The notes: a model not told the origin generated them from the letters alone. 12,082 nt of DNA from Candidatus Dadabacteria bacterium (GCA_030624695.1 JAUXJP010000010.1:1-12082), one strand, 5' to 3'; positions 1 to 6,713 are shown, counted from the stretch's first letter. Made by a program: numbers and translations.

Positions 1-319
1 CACTTAGCAGCCCCATCAGCAGGCGGGCGGTTGTTCCTGAGTTGCCTGCATCAACTGTTTTAAAAGGTTTTTTGAGCCCATGAATTCCTACACCATTAAT
101 TTCCAGTATCTCTGGTGTCAAATGAATTTCTACACCCATATTTATAAACGCATTTAAAGTTGAGAGTGTATCTTCACTCTTTAGAAACCCATTAATTGTT
201 GTTGTACCTACTGCAAGTGAACTGAGTATTACAGCCCGATGCGATATGGATTTATCCCCGGGAGTTATAATCTCACCCATTAAGGGGCCGGATTTACCTA
301 TGATTGTTATTTTTGCCAC
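1..319 (-). CDS. aroA: 3-phosphoshikimate 1-carboxyvinyltransferase (EPSP synthase), N-terminal part
   Basis: EPSP synthase joins phosphoenolpyruvate to shikimate 3-phosphate in the cytoplasm, the sixth step of the shikimate pathway to aromatic amino acids. The first 106 codons are present; the gene runs off the left edge. Residues 20-30 carry the family signature PGDKSISHRAV, with Lys23, Ser24 and Arg28 in the places that bind shikimate phosphate and PEP, and residues 90-101 carry DAGNSGTTARLL, the second signature including the Gly (Gly95) that lines the glyphosate site. The wording of both motifs resembles the Bacillus-like (class II) branch more than the E. coli one; that is a judgement by eye. 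The start is taken as GTG at 317-319: it is directly followed by AKITIIGKSGPL, and the only nearby upstream ATG hits a stop after two codons. No Shine-Dalgarno is visible. It lies 51 bases downstream of the 371-775 gene and may be cotranscribed with it. Confidence 0.95.
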   Translation of the reverse strand, partial: MAKITIIGKSGPLMGEIITPGDKSISHRAVILSSLAVGTTTINGFLKSEDTLSTLNAFINMGVEIHLTPEILEINGVGIHGLKKPFKTVDAGNSGTTARLLMGLLS

Positions 320-326
320 AGAAAAT

Positions 327-352
327 TTAGATTACCATATTAGATTACGGTA
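327..352. repeat. Short 13-base tandem repeat in the gap before aroA
   Basis: Two adjacent 13-base units (327-339 and 340-352) share TTAGATTAC and match at 11 of 13 positions. They sit immediately upstream of the GTG start of aroA, where a ribosome binding site would be expected. No function is evident; it may be chance in AT-rich sequence. Confidence 0.4.
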
Positions 353-370
353 ACAATATTTTTAAAGTTT

Positions 371-775
371 CTATACTATTATGTTGGTGTCCGGTGGAGT
401 ATCAATAGGGGAGCCTTTGTCGGGATTCATTTTGTGGGCTTTTGCTTCGATTAATGCAAACAAAGTGTCTTTAAACCCTTCCTCAAAGGCACATACAGAT
501 GGAATTACAAAACCGAGAAGTGCAATCTGAAGAAAATATTCTGTATTTGCTGCAAGATATTCTTCCTCGTATTTGCCGCCATATGCATTGGCAAGGTTAG
601 TATAGATTTGCTGGCCAAGCTCGGGAGCAATTTCGGCAACACTTTTTGTTTTGCCCATAGACTGATTTGCTGCAACGCCCATGTTAAAGGCCATAGTAAC
701 GGAGGTCATTAAATCAGCAGCCCCACTTTCCTGGGGTTGCTGCTCTTCGTTGCTCGTTTCATTGTTATCAGCCAT
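371..775 (-). CDS. Small protein of unknown family
   Basis: I do not recognise this 134-residue protein. Residues 1-20 are polar and rich in Glu, Gln and Asn, probably disordered. Residues 21-60 are alanine- and methionine-rich with helical character (AADLMTSVTMAFNMGVAANQ). Residues 81-97 form the only hydrophobic run (FLQIALLGFVIPSVCAF), bordered by acidic residues, so it could be a buried helix or a single weak membrane segment. The tail (116-134) is rich in Pro, Asp and Thr and ends in NIIV. A single Cys (95) is present. No signal peptide is seen. It is a real gene rather than a shadow because it has a strong GGAGGA ribosome binding site at the right distance, the region opposite holds no competing gene, and it ends just before aroA on the same strand. 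Function unknown; a link with aroA is only positional. Confidence 0.75.
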   Translation of the reverse strand: MADNNETSNEEQQPQESGAADLMTSVTMAFNMGVAANQSMGKTKSVAEIAPELGQQIYTNLANAYGGKYEEEYLAANTEYFLQIALLGFVIPSVCAFEEGFKDTLFALIEAKAHKMNPDKGSPIDTPPDTNIIV

Positions 776-886
776 TTATTTCCTCCACTATAAATAATTG
801 TTTGGTTTTTATAATTGTAATATAAATGTACATTAATAATATAGTAATCTGAAATTTCTATTTTAATTCCCCGGAGATAATACAAA
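776..886. promoter_or_regulatory. Divergent AT-rich control region
   Basis: This 111-base gap separates the leftward unknown gene from the rightward cupin gene and should hold promoters for both. On the plus strand TTGTTT (798-803) and TATAAA (821-826) are 17 bases apart and form a fair sigma-70 type promoter, with a leader of about 50 bases. A perfect TATAAT also occurs at 810-815 but has no good -35 partner. A perfect 10-base palindrome AATGTACATT spans 825-834 and overlaps the possible -10, so it could be an operator, though a palindrome of this length may arise by chance here. A GGAG at 873-876 serves the ATG at 887. Confidence 0.4.
781..786 (-). promoter_or_regulatory. Strong Shine-Dalgarno for the 371-775 gene
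   Basis: On the minus strand the sequence reads GGAGGA, five bases before the ATG at 773-775. It is the best ribosome binding site in the window and fixes the start of the small unknown protein. Confidence 0.8.
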
Positions 887-1402
887 ATGCATAAACTGAC
901 ACCAGAACTTCTTATATCGCAACTAAAGCTTAAACCGCTTGATATAGAAGGCGGATTCTACTACGAAACTTACAGAAGTGATGAAACGGTATTAAAAGAA
1001 GGCCTACCCGAGAGATATGGTAAGGATAAGCATATTTCAACTGCCATATATTTTTTATTAACCTCCAGGGACACGGGAATACTCCACAAGTTATTTTCGG
1101 ATGAGATATTTCACTTTTACCTGGGTGACCCGGTACGGATGCTTCTTTTATATCCCAACGGCAACTCAAATATTGTTTTTTTAGGAAATAACATACTTGC
1201 CGGACAAAGAATTCAGATGACAGTTCCAAACGGTGTTTGGCAGGGTTGCAGCCTTGTTGAAGGAGGGGAATTTGCTTTGATGGGCACTACCGTTTCTCCG
1301 GCTTTTGATTTTGAAGATTTTGAGCCAGGAAGCAGAAGTGAACTTGTACAGTTATTTCCTCGTCATAAAGAGCTTATTGAGCTTTTAACGAAGGAGAATT
1401 AA
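887..1402 (+). CDS. Cupin_5 / DUF985 family protein
   Basis: A 171-residue cytoplasmic protein of the Cupin_5 (DUF985) family, small single-domain beta-barrel proteins whose biochemical role is mostly undefined. The diagnostic family segments appear in order: EGGFYYETYR (21-30), STAIYFLL (51-58), His67 followed by SDEIFHFYLGD (71-81), VPNGVWQG (113-120) and TTVSPAFDFEDFE (134-146). The length is close to the family's usual 150-175 residues, so the domain looks complete. The polar cluster Asp72, Glu73 and His76 lies where cupins often bind a metal or ligand, but the sequence alone does not say which. Start at 887 is supported by a GGAG ten bases upstream. It is followed after 71 bases by the 211-residue unknown gene on the same strand, possibly cotranscribed. 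Some relatives are annotated as sugar-nucleotide epimerase-like, which I would not transfer. Confidence 0.9.
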   Translation: MHKLTPELLISQLKLKPLDIEGGFYYETYRSDETVLKEGLPERYGKDKHISTAIYFLLTSRDTGILHKLFSDEIFHFYLGDPVRMLLLYPNGNSNIVFLGNNILAGQRIQMTVPNGVWQGCSLVEGGEFALMGTTVSPAFDFEDFEPGSRSELVQLFPRHKELIELLTKEN

Positions 1403-1473
1403 GGGCCTGAAGCATGTTGATAAAATGAACTACAAGTGTATTCTTTCAACGAATCCAAAATCCGGAATAAATT

Positions 1474-2109
1474 ATGCAACTAGAAGATCTAATTAAAGAA
1501 CAGGAAACAAAAAATCATAAAGAACTGAACAAGGCTTTAGTAATTGCCCAAAGGGAATGGGAAAAAATCAGAATATCCCTTGAGTTTTGTGGTGATATAG
1601 GTGGTTTCGACAAAGAAGACTTTATGGTTGGAATAATTGAAGAAGATGTAATAGTAAGGCAGCCCCTAAGTAATCCCACTAAATCAGTTTCAGGTTATTC
1701 CCCGACATTTTACCCGATGTATTTTCTTAAAAATGTCCTGCTGATGGATGAAAAATTTGAAGATATGGGATATAACACCCTGGAGGCAATGTATGTATAC
1801 ATCGAGTTGGCTACAAAAGCAGTTTCAAGACTTGGCCTTACCGGCAACCTGGCAATGGGATTTGGATCCGGATATGCGTATGTAAGAACAGGCTGGATAG
1901 CTGAAAAGGGCTGGGCAGAAGAGAGGGAAATCTTTCATAGCCAGTTTTTTAAAGGCAGGACTATAGATTACAATTGGGAATTTATCTCGACTTCTGTTAA
2001 GGAAAGAATTGATAAAATTTATAATAAGTTTAATGGATGGAAAGAAAATCCTGATATATACAAGAAAGAAACCAGGTCAGTTGCCAAAGTAATACCAATG
2101 ATGGTCTAA
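1474..2109 (+). CDS. Hypothetical protein of unknown family
   Basis: I do not recognise this 211-residue protein. It is soluble-looking: there is no signal peptide and no membrane segment. Residues 1-35 are a charged, probably helical stretch (Glu, Lys, Gln-rich). The middle contains an aromatic patch GYSPTFYPMYFLKN (74-87) and the most distinctive part is a glycine- and aromatic-rich segment from about 125 to 147, around MGFGSGYAYVRTGW. Residues 165-190 have several Trp, Tyr and Phe among charged residues. No nucleotide-binding, metal-binding or DNA-binding signature is evident, and there is only one Cys (39). The reading frame is clean over 636 bases with coding-like composition. The in-frame ATG at 1414 upstream runs into a stop at once, so 1474 is the best start, with only a weak GGAA upstream. 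It converges on dnaB and overlaps its stop codon by four bases. Confidence 0.8.
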   Translation: MQLEDLIKEQETKNHKELNKALVIAQREWEKIRISLEFCGDIGGFDKEDFMVGIIEEDVIVRQPLSNPTKSVSGYSPTFYPMYFLKNVLLMDEKFEDMGYNTLEAMYVYIELATKAVSRLGLTGNLAMGFGSGYAYVRTGWIAEKGWAEEREIFHSQFFKGRTIDYNWEFISTSVKERIDKIYNKFNGWKENPDIYKKETRSVAKVIPMMV

Positions 2110-3461
2110 TAAAACTCCTCATCAAAATCAGGTGCAAGATTTTCAAAACTTGGAACTCCCACGCTCTCAAGGAATGCCAATTTCACTGATCCTACGGGGC
2201 CGTTTCTCTGTTTTCCTATTATAAGTTCTGCTATTCCGTCCTTTTCTTCGGGGTCTTTTCTGTATGCATCGGCCCTGTGTATAAACATTACTACATCAGC
2301 ATCTTGTTCAATTGCTCCACTTTCCCTGAGGTCGGCAAGCTGGGGTCGGCGGTCGGAACGTGTTTCTGTCTGTCTGCTAAGCTGTGATATACCGATGACG
2401 GGTATGCTGAGTTCTTTTGCCAGTGCTTTCAATGAGCCAGAAATCTCGGCAATTTCCCTCTCACGGTTTTCATTCCTCCCATATCCTCTCATCAACTGTA
2501 AATAATCAACAATTAGAAGGTCAAGTCCGTGTTCTCTTTTCTGACGTCTGGCTTTTGCCCTTACTTCTAGTACTGTCAGTGCAGGTGAATCATCTATATA
2601 AAGATTTGATCTACTGAAATGCTCTGCCGCCTCAACAAGTTTTTCAAGGTCATCATTTTTTATATATCCGCTTCTAATATTAGAAAAATTGACCTTTGAT
2701 TTCATAGAGAGGAGCCTAAGCATTAACTGTTCCTTGGACATCTCAAGAGAAAACATACCGACAATCAAACCGTTATTTAGAACAGCATTTGAAGCAATAT
2801 TAAGACAAAATGATGTTTTCCCAAGGCCAGGCCTTGCTGCAATTATTATTAAGTCTGAAGGCTGTAGCCCGGATGTCATTGAATCGAGTTTTTCAAAACC
2901 GGTAGAAACACCGGTTATTAGTTCTTTATTAGAATGAAGGCTTTCGATAAGTTCGAGTGCCTGCTGGGAAAGTTCCCTCGAGTTGTAAAAACCGGGTTTG
3001 ATTTTGCTTTGTGCAATCTCGAGAATTGCTTTTTCAGCATGGTCAAGGAACTGTTCGGGATCCACCTTGTCGTCATAGCCGGTTTGTGCAATTTCGGTTG
3101 CAGTTAATACAATATTTCTGAGAATTGATTTGTCTTTTACAAGCCGTGCATAGTGAGAGACATTTACCGTTGAAGGAACAAGTTCGGTCAGATAAGTCAG
3201 GTATGCACTTCCTCCAACCTCTTCGAGAAGGTTGCCTTTACTTTTTAAAAATTCATACAACGTCAGTACATCTATTGGTTCACTTTTTAGCTCGATGTCA
3301 ATCATGGACTGGAATATTTTCCTGTGAGCATCTTTATAAAAATCGTCAGGAAGGAGAATTTCCAATACATCGTGTATCGAGTTGTTATCAATAAGGACTG
3401 CACCAAGTACCGCTTTCTCGGCTTCATCTGTCTGTGGAAGTGGCCTGCTAAGGTTTTCCAT
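2106..3461 (-). CDS. dnaB: Replicative DNA helicase DnaB
   Basis: DnaB is the hexameric helicase that unwinds DNA at the replication fork and loads primase. The 451 residues show the expected two parts: an N-terminal helical domain (about 7-150, starting PQTDEAEKAVLGAVL) and a RecA-like motor (about 180-445). Walker A is ARPGLGKTS (209-217; Lys215, Thr216), the catalytic Glu is Glu240 in FSLEMS, Walker B is LLIVDYLQL (315-323), the sensor Gln is Gln360 in GISQLSR, and the arginine finger is Arg419 in GKQRNGPVG. All are intact. The length is normal, so there is no intein, although DnaB is a frequent intein host. An AAGGA (3471-3475) precedes the ATG. It is last in a leftward group nuoE, glycerate kinase, dnaB, 58 bases after the kinase; the common rplI neighbour is not present. 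Confidence 0.97.
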   Translation of the reverse strand: MENLSRPLPQTDEAEKAVLGAVLIDNNSIHDVLEILLPDDFYKDAHRKIFQSMIDIELKSEPIDVLTLYEFLKSKGNLLEEVGGSAYLTYLTELVPSTVNVSHYARLVKDKSILRNIVLTATEIAQTGYDDKVDPEQFLDHAEKAILEIAQSKIKPGFYNSRELSQQALELIESLHSNKELITGVSTGFEKLDSMTSGLQPSDLIIIAARPGLGKTSFCLNIASNAVLNNGLIVGMFSLEMSKEQLMLRLLSMKSKVNFSNIRSGYIKNDDLEKLVEAAEHFSRSNLYIDDSPALTVLEVRAKARRQKREHGLDLLIVDYLQLMRGYGRNENREREIAEISGSLKALAKELSIPVIGISQLSRQTETRSDRRPQLADLRESGAIEQDADVVMFIHRADAYRKDPEEKDGIAELIIGKQRNGPVGSVKLAFLESVGVPSFENLAPDFDEEFY

Positions 3462-3470
3462 AATTAATTT

Positions 3471-3475
3471 TCCTT
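3471..3475 (-). promoter_or_regulatory. Shine-Dalgarno for dnaB
   Basis: AAGGA on the minus strand, nine bases before the dnaB ATG at 3459-3461, supports that start and indicates dnaB is translated independently of the upstream kinase gene. Confidence 0.6.
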
Positions 3476-3519
3476 CGATAAAATCAGAATTAAAATAATA
3501 TTAATCCTGTAGGACTATT

Positions 3520-4851
3520 TTAATCTTCAACAAGGACAATACCAATATCCATGACATTTGTCCCGGTAGGGCCTGTTTTAATAAGGTCATCCATTTTTTC
3601 AAAAAAAGTATAGGAATCATTATCAACAAGATGGTCCCTTGCACTGCAGTTGTACTGCCTTGCCAGAAGACGGGTGTTGCCGTCACAAATTGCGCCTGCA
3701 GCATCCGTGGGGCCGTCTATTCCATCAGTTCCTGAAAAAAGGCCTACTATATTTTCATGCCCGATAATCTCCATGCAGAATGCCAGGGCGGTTTCAGTAT
3801 TTCGGCCGCCAGTACCGTTACCTGTTACATTAACTGTCGTCTCACCACCGAAAATTATGCATGCAGGTTTTTCTACAGGGGTATTAAATCGTTCTATATC
3901 AAATGCAATACCGGCCAATACTTTTGCAACTTCTTTTGCAAGGCCGTTTATCTGCGAAGACAAAAGAAGCGTGTTATACCCTAATTCGGTTGCTTTTTTT
4001 TGTATTGCCAAAAGTGATTTATGGTTGTTTCCAACAATCACGGTCTGAACTTTTTCGTAGTTTAGTTCCCTTTCACCCAGCAATTTAGGAATAATACCCC
4101 TTCTGCCCTGTTCCAGGTGGACAACAACTTTGGGTGGAATTACATGTTCTATTTTAAGTGCTTCAATCACTCTCCACGCTTCTTCAAAGGTTGTGGAATC
4201 CTCCACTGTTGGCCCGGAGGCAATGACATCAAGTTTGTCCCCCACTACATCAGAAAGTATGAGGGTGATAATTTCCGCAGGAATTGCTTTTTTTAAAAGT
4301 CCGCCGCCTTTTATCTGTGACATTTTTTTTCTGACGGTATTAAGGCCCTGCGTATCTACACCGGAACGCAGCAGTTTTTCGGTCACTTTGCGTTTGTCTT
4401 CAATACTGAGCCCTTCCCTAGGCATAGCAAGTATTGAGCTCCCGCCGCCAGATATTAAAAATATGACAAGGTCATTCTCACCTGCTTTATCAAGGATCGT
4501 TGAAATTTTTATAGCAGCCTGGAGGCTTTTGTCATCGGGCATAGGGTGGCTTGAGAGATAGAAGTTAAGATTTTCAAATGAGTATTCTGGCCTGGAATTG
4601 GAAATAACAATTCCTTCAGTAATCCGGTTTCCAAGCAGTTCCTCTACCGAGCTTGCCATAAGGGGGGCAGCTTTGCCGAATGCTACAAGGTAAATTGAAT
4701 CATATTTGTCTATATCGTATGATTGGGAGTCTACAGTGAGGGTAGCACTTTCAAGGGAAACGTGTTCCAGTACACAGCGTTTTGGATTAGCCGCTTCCAG
4801 GGCTTCGTTGAATAGTTCACTTGCAATCTTTCGCTGTTTTTCTGCAGACAT
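3520..4851 (-). CDS. Glycerate 2-kinase, MOFRL / DUF4147 family
   Basis: Glycerate 2-kinase phosphorylates D-glycerate with ATP to 2-phosphoglycerate, feeding glycerate from serine, glycine, glyoxylate or sugar-acid breakdown into lower glycolysis. The 443 residues match the two-domain family: an N-terminal DUF4147 part with GKAA (59-62; Lys60), SHPMPD (101-106), the glycine-rich ISGGGSS (133-139), NTVRKKMSQIKGG (171-183) and SDVVGDKLDVIASGP (200-214), and a C-terminal MOFRL part with FGGETTVNVTGNGTGGRNTE (334-353), SGTDGIDGPTDAAGA (373-387) and KTGPTGTNVMD (425-435). Many relatives have RKHLS where this has RKKMS, a variation I consider tolerated. The start lacks a Shine-Dalgarno; it lies 19 bases after nuoE, so coupling to nuoE translation is likely. 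Hydroxypyruvate reductase, an old label for TtuD-like members, is the alternative name but a less likely activity. Confidence 0.92.
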   Translation of the reverse strand: MSAEKQRKIASELFNEALEAANPKRCVLEHVSLESATLTVDSQSYDIDKYDSIYLVAFGKAAPLMASSVEELLGNRITEGIVISNSRPEYSFENLNFYLSSHPMPDDKSLQAAIKISTILDKAGENDLVIFLISGGGSSILAMPREGLSIEDKRKVTEKLLRSGVDTQGLNTVRKKMSQIKGGGLLKKAIPAEIITLILSDVVGDKLDVIASGPTVEDSTTFEEAWRVIEALKIEHVIPPKVVVHLEQGRRGIIPKLLGERELNYEKVQTVIVGNNHKSLLAIQKKATELGYNTLLLSSQINGLAKEVAKVLAGIAFDIERFNTPVEKPACIIFGGETTVNVTGNGTGGRNTETALAFCMEIIGHENIVGLFSGTDGIDGPTDAAGAICDGNTRLLARQYNCSARDHLVDNDSYTFFEKMDDLIKTGPTGTNVMDIGIVLVED

Positions 4852-4870
4852 TTTTATTTATATAAATTCA

Positions 4871-5341
4871 TTATTTTTTTAGACTATCAATTATGTTATC
4901 TACTTTTTCCCTGGTCAGGTTTTCGTATAGCGTATCATCTACAAGCATTGCCGGTGCAGTACCGCATGAAGCAAGACATTCAGCTTCCATGAGAGTTATT
5001 GAACCGTCTTCGGTCGTATCGCCGGTGTTCAGATCGAGTCTTTCACACAGATGGTGTTCTATATGTTCAGCTCCCTTAAGGGCACAGGAAAGTGTTCTGC
5101 AGACCCATACGATGTGTTTTCCGGCAGGCTCTGTAAAAAACATTGTGTAGAAAGTAGCAACATTCTGTACACCTGTTGGAGGAAGGTCGAGCATCACCGC
5201 TACTTCTTCCATGGACTGTGGTGAAAGCCAGCCGAAGTTATCCTGTACTTCCCTGAGAACGGGTATGAGTGCAGACTGCTGCGTTTCGTGTTTAGATATT
5301 ATATCGTTAATCTTTTGTAACAATCCTGGTTCAAACGCCAT
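4871..5341 (-). CDS. nuoE: NADH dehydrogenase subunit E (24 kDa, 2Fe-2S thioredoxin-like)
   Basis: NuoE is the 24 kDa subunit of the NADH-oxidising module of respiratory complex I and carries the N1a [2Fe-2S] cluster; homologues also serve in NAD-linked hydrogenases and formate dehydrogenases. At 156 residues the length is normal. The N-terminal helical part includes ALIPVLREVQDNFGWLS (24-40) and the family phrase VATFYTMF (61-68). The thioredoxin-like half holds the four cluster ligands Cys81 and Cys86 in VCRTLSCALKG, and Cys122 and Cys126 in ECLASCGTAPAM. The ATG at 5339-5341 has an AGGTGAG nine bases upstream. What is odd is the setting: the partner nuoF, which normally follows directly, is absent; glycerate kinase and dnaB come next instead, and the upstream neighbour is divergent. 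The other subunits must be elsewhere, or this one serves a different complex. Confidence 0.93.
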   Translation of the reverse strand: MAFEPGLLQKINDIISKHETQQSALIPVLREVQDNFGWLSPQSMEEVAVMLDLPPTGVQNVATFYTMFFTEPAGKHIVWVCRTLSCALKGAEHIEHHLCERLDLNTGDTTEDGSITLMEAECLASCGTAPAMLVDDTLYENLTREKVDNIIDSLKK

Positions 5342-5500
5342 TATTATTTTCTCACCTGAAAAATAAATTAGATAGTAAAATTAACATGCTTTAAATTCAT
5401 CTTCAATAAATGCAAAAAAAATGTTCTAACTTGTTGTAATTTATATGTTTTTTTTAAGGTCAAGTTTGATGGATTATTTTGTTCGGTTAAAATTCCTAAA
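5342..5500. promoter_or_regulatory. Divergent control region between nuoE and the cobalamin adenosyltransferase
   Basis: This 159-base AT-rich gap should carry promoters for both directions. AGGTGAG on the minus strand (5351-5357) is the nuoE ribosome binding site. On the plus strand TTGATG (5466-5471) and TAAAAT (5488-5493) are 16 bases apart and make a plausible sigma-70 type promoter whose start would fall at or within a base or two of the ATG at 5501, implying a leaderless message; no Shine-Dalgarno is present there. No cobalamin riboswitch (B12 box with its multi-helix fold) is apparent. Confidence 0.4.
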
Positions 5501-6067
5501 ATGGCAAAAAAAAGAATAACCAGAGTATATACAAAGACTGGCGATAAAGGCGAAACTTCGCTGGTTGACGGGAGCAGGATAAGTAAATCATCTAAAAGAG
5601 TTGATACGTTCGGAGATGTTGATGAACTGAATTCAATACTTGGAATTTCTCTCCAGTATATTAATGACCGTGAGATTGGAGATGTTCTTAACTCTATACA
5701 AAATGATCTTTTCATACTGGGCGGAGATCTGGCCACACCAAGTGATTTTGAGATCGAGATACCGAGAATCGGCCCAGAGATGATTAAGAAGCTTGAAAAA
5801 TTAATCGATTCCTATCATTCAGAGGTCGGTGACCTCAAGGAATTTATCCTGCCTGCAGGCAAAGGTGCCAGCCCCTATGTTCATCTGGCAAGGACAGTCT
5901 GCAGAAGGGCGGAAAGAAAGATTGTAGATCTTTCAAATGAGGAAACAGTAAACGGATCTGCAATTATTTTTCTCAACAGGCTTTCCGACCTGTTATTTGT
6001 AGTGGCAAGGGTGGTAAATAAACGGGCCGGCTTTGAAGAAACATATGTAGATTTCAGTAAGAAATAA
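5501..6067 (+). CDS. pduO: Cob(I)alamin adenosyltransferase, PduO type
   Basis: This enzyme transfers the 5'-deoxyadenosyl group of ATP to cob(I)alamin (or cobyrinate diamide) to make adenosylcobalamin, the cofactor for enzymes such as methylmalonyl-CoA mutase and class II ribonucleotide reductase. The 188 residues have the PduO-type signatures in order: YTKTGDKGETSL (10-21, ATP binding), GDVDELNS (38-45), LGGDLATP (73-80), ILPAGKGASPYVHLART (116-132) followed by CRRAER (134-139) with the conserved arginines and Glu, and NRLSDLLFVVAR (159-170). Length is typical and all motifs are intact. It is the first gene of a tightly packed rightward block: its TAA overlaps the ATG of the methyltransferase by one base. 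No B12-dependent enzyme or cobalamin synthesis gene is visible nearby, so the use of the cofactor cannot be told from context. Confidence 0.95.
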   Translation: MAKKRITRVYTKTGDKGETSLVDGSRISKSSKRVDTFGDVDELNSILGISLQYINDREIGDVLNSIQNDLFILGGDLATPSDFEIEIPRIGPEMIKKLEKLIDSYHSEVGDLKEFILPAGKGASPYVHLARTVCRRAERKIVDLSNEETVNGSAIIFLNRLSDLLFVVARVVNKRAGFEETYVDFSKK

Positions 6068-6711
6068 TGAAAATATTTAATTCCGACCTTACAAGCCCTT
6101 TAATAGAGGACTATATTCTGGAAATGACCCGGATTGAAGACAAACTGGTTGATGAAATGCATACGTATGCAGAAATTAACGAAGTTCCTATTATTGGACC
6201 GCTTGTAGGAAAATATTTATACCAGATTGCCCTAATCACAAATGCTGAAAAAATTTTTGAAATGGGATCTGGTTTTGGATATTCAGCATACTGGTTTGCA
6301 AAAGCTTTTAAGGGGAAGAGCAAAGTTATTTGTACAGACTTTTCAGGTGACCACAAAGAAGCTGCAAAGAGTTTTTTTAAAAAAGCAGGTTTTGAAAATT
6401 ACCTGGAATTTGTTTGTGGTAATTCTTTAGAGATTCTAAAAGAGTCGGGTGATAAATACGACATTATATTTATTGATATAGATAAGGAAGAGTATCCGTA
6501 TGTAATTGACATAACGTATGATAAGTTGAATAAGAACGGATTAATGATTGCTGATAACACTCTCTGGTACGGCCGGGTAATCGAAGACGACGAATTGCCG
6601 AGCACTAAAGGGATCAAGAAATTTAATAACATGATGTCATTGGATAAAAGGTTTATAACTACAATTATCCCTTTGAGGGACGGGATAACACTAAGTTATA
6701 AAAAAAATTAA
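6067..6711 (+). CDS. O-methyltransferase family protein (SAM- and cation-dependent)
   Basis: A 214-residue class I SAM-dependent methyltransferase resembling the Methyltransf_3 group, which includes catechol and caffeoyl-CoA O-methyltransferases. Motif I, the SAM-binding loop, is FEMGSGFGYSAYWFA (64-78). The acidic residue after beta-2 is Asp91 (CTDFSGDH). YDIIFIDIDKEEYPYV (131-146) contains the first metal-binding Asp of the family, and IADNTLWYGRVI (161-172) supplies the Asp163-Asn164 metal pair and the conserved LW-G-V. The substrate is not predictable: bacterial members act on small phenols, antibiotics or, in a few cases, tRNA (TrmR type). A tRNA-modifying role is worth considering because the gene is embedded in a housekeeping operon, but nothing in the sequence decides it. 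The ATG overlaps the previous stop by one base and glnD starts two bases after its stop. Confidence 0.88.
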   Translation: MKIFNSDLTSPLIEDYILEMTRIEDKLVDEMHTYAEINEVPIIGPLVGKYLYQIALITNAEKIFEMGSGFGYSAYWFAKAFKGKSKVICTDFSGDHKEAAKSFFKKAGFENYLEFVCGNSLEILKESGDKYDIIFIDIDKEEYPYVIDITYDKLNKNGLMIADNTLWYGRVIEDDELPSTKGIKKFNNMMSLDKRFITTIIPLRDGITLSYKKN

Positions 6712-6713
6712 CC

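Noticed and set aside
930..1229. 99-residue minus-strand frame opposite the cupin gene
   Set aside because: The plus-strand frame has all Cupin_5 motifs; the opposite frame has none and no ribosome binding site.
1425..1496. Short 23-codon frame before the 211-residue gene
   Set aside because: It overlaps the start of the larger gene out of frame, has no clear ribosome binding site and no sign of a leader peptide function.
2106..3461. Intein in dnaB
   Set aside because: DnaB often hosts inteins at the Walker A or later motifs, but the protein is 451 residues with all motifs at normal spacing.
3462..3519. Hairpin terminator between the glycerate kinase gene and dnaB
   Set aside because: Only a four-base stem (TCCT/AGGA with a two-base loop) is present, too weak to act, with no run of T at the right place.
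3650..4561. Long open frames on the plus strand opposite the glycerate kinase gene
   Set aside because: They are antisense shadows of a gene with complete family motifs; their translations are Ser/Cys/Pro-rich with no recognisable domain and no ribosome binding site.
5342..5500. Cobalamin riboswitch upstream of the adenosyltransferase
   Set aside because: The gap is short, AT-rich, and I see neither the B12 box nor the paired helices needed.
5368..5736. 122-residue minus-strand frame across the start of the adenosyltransferase gene
   Set aside because: It covers the conserved ATP-binding N-terminus of the adenosyltransferase in antisense and runs into the control region; no recognisable protein features.
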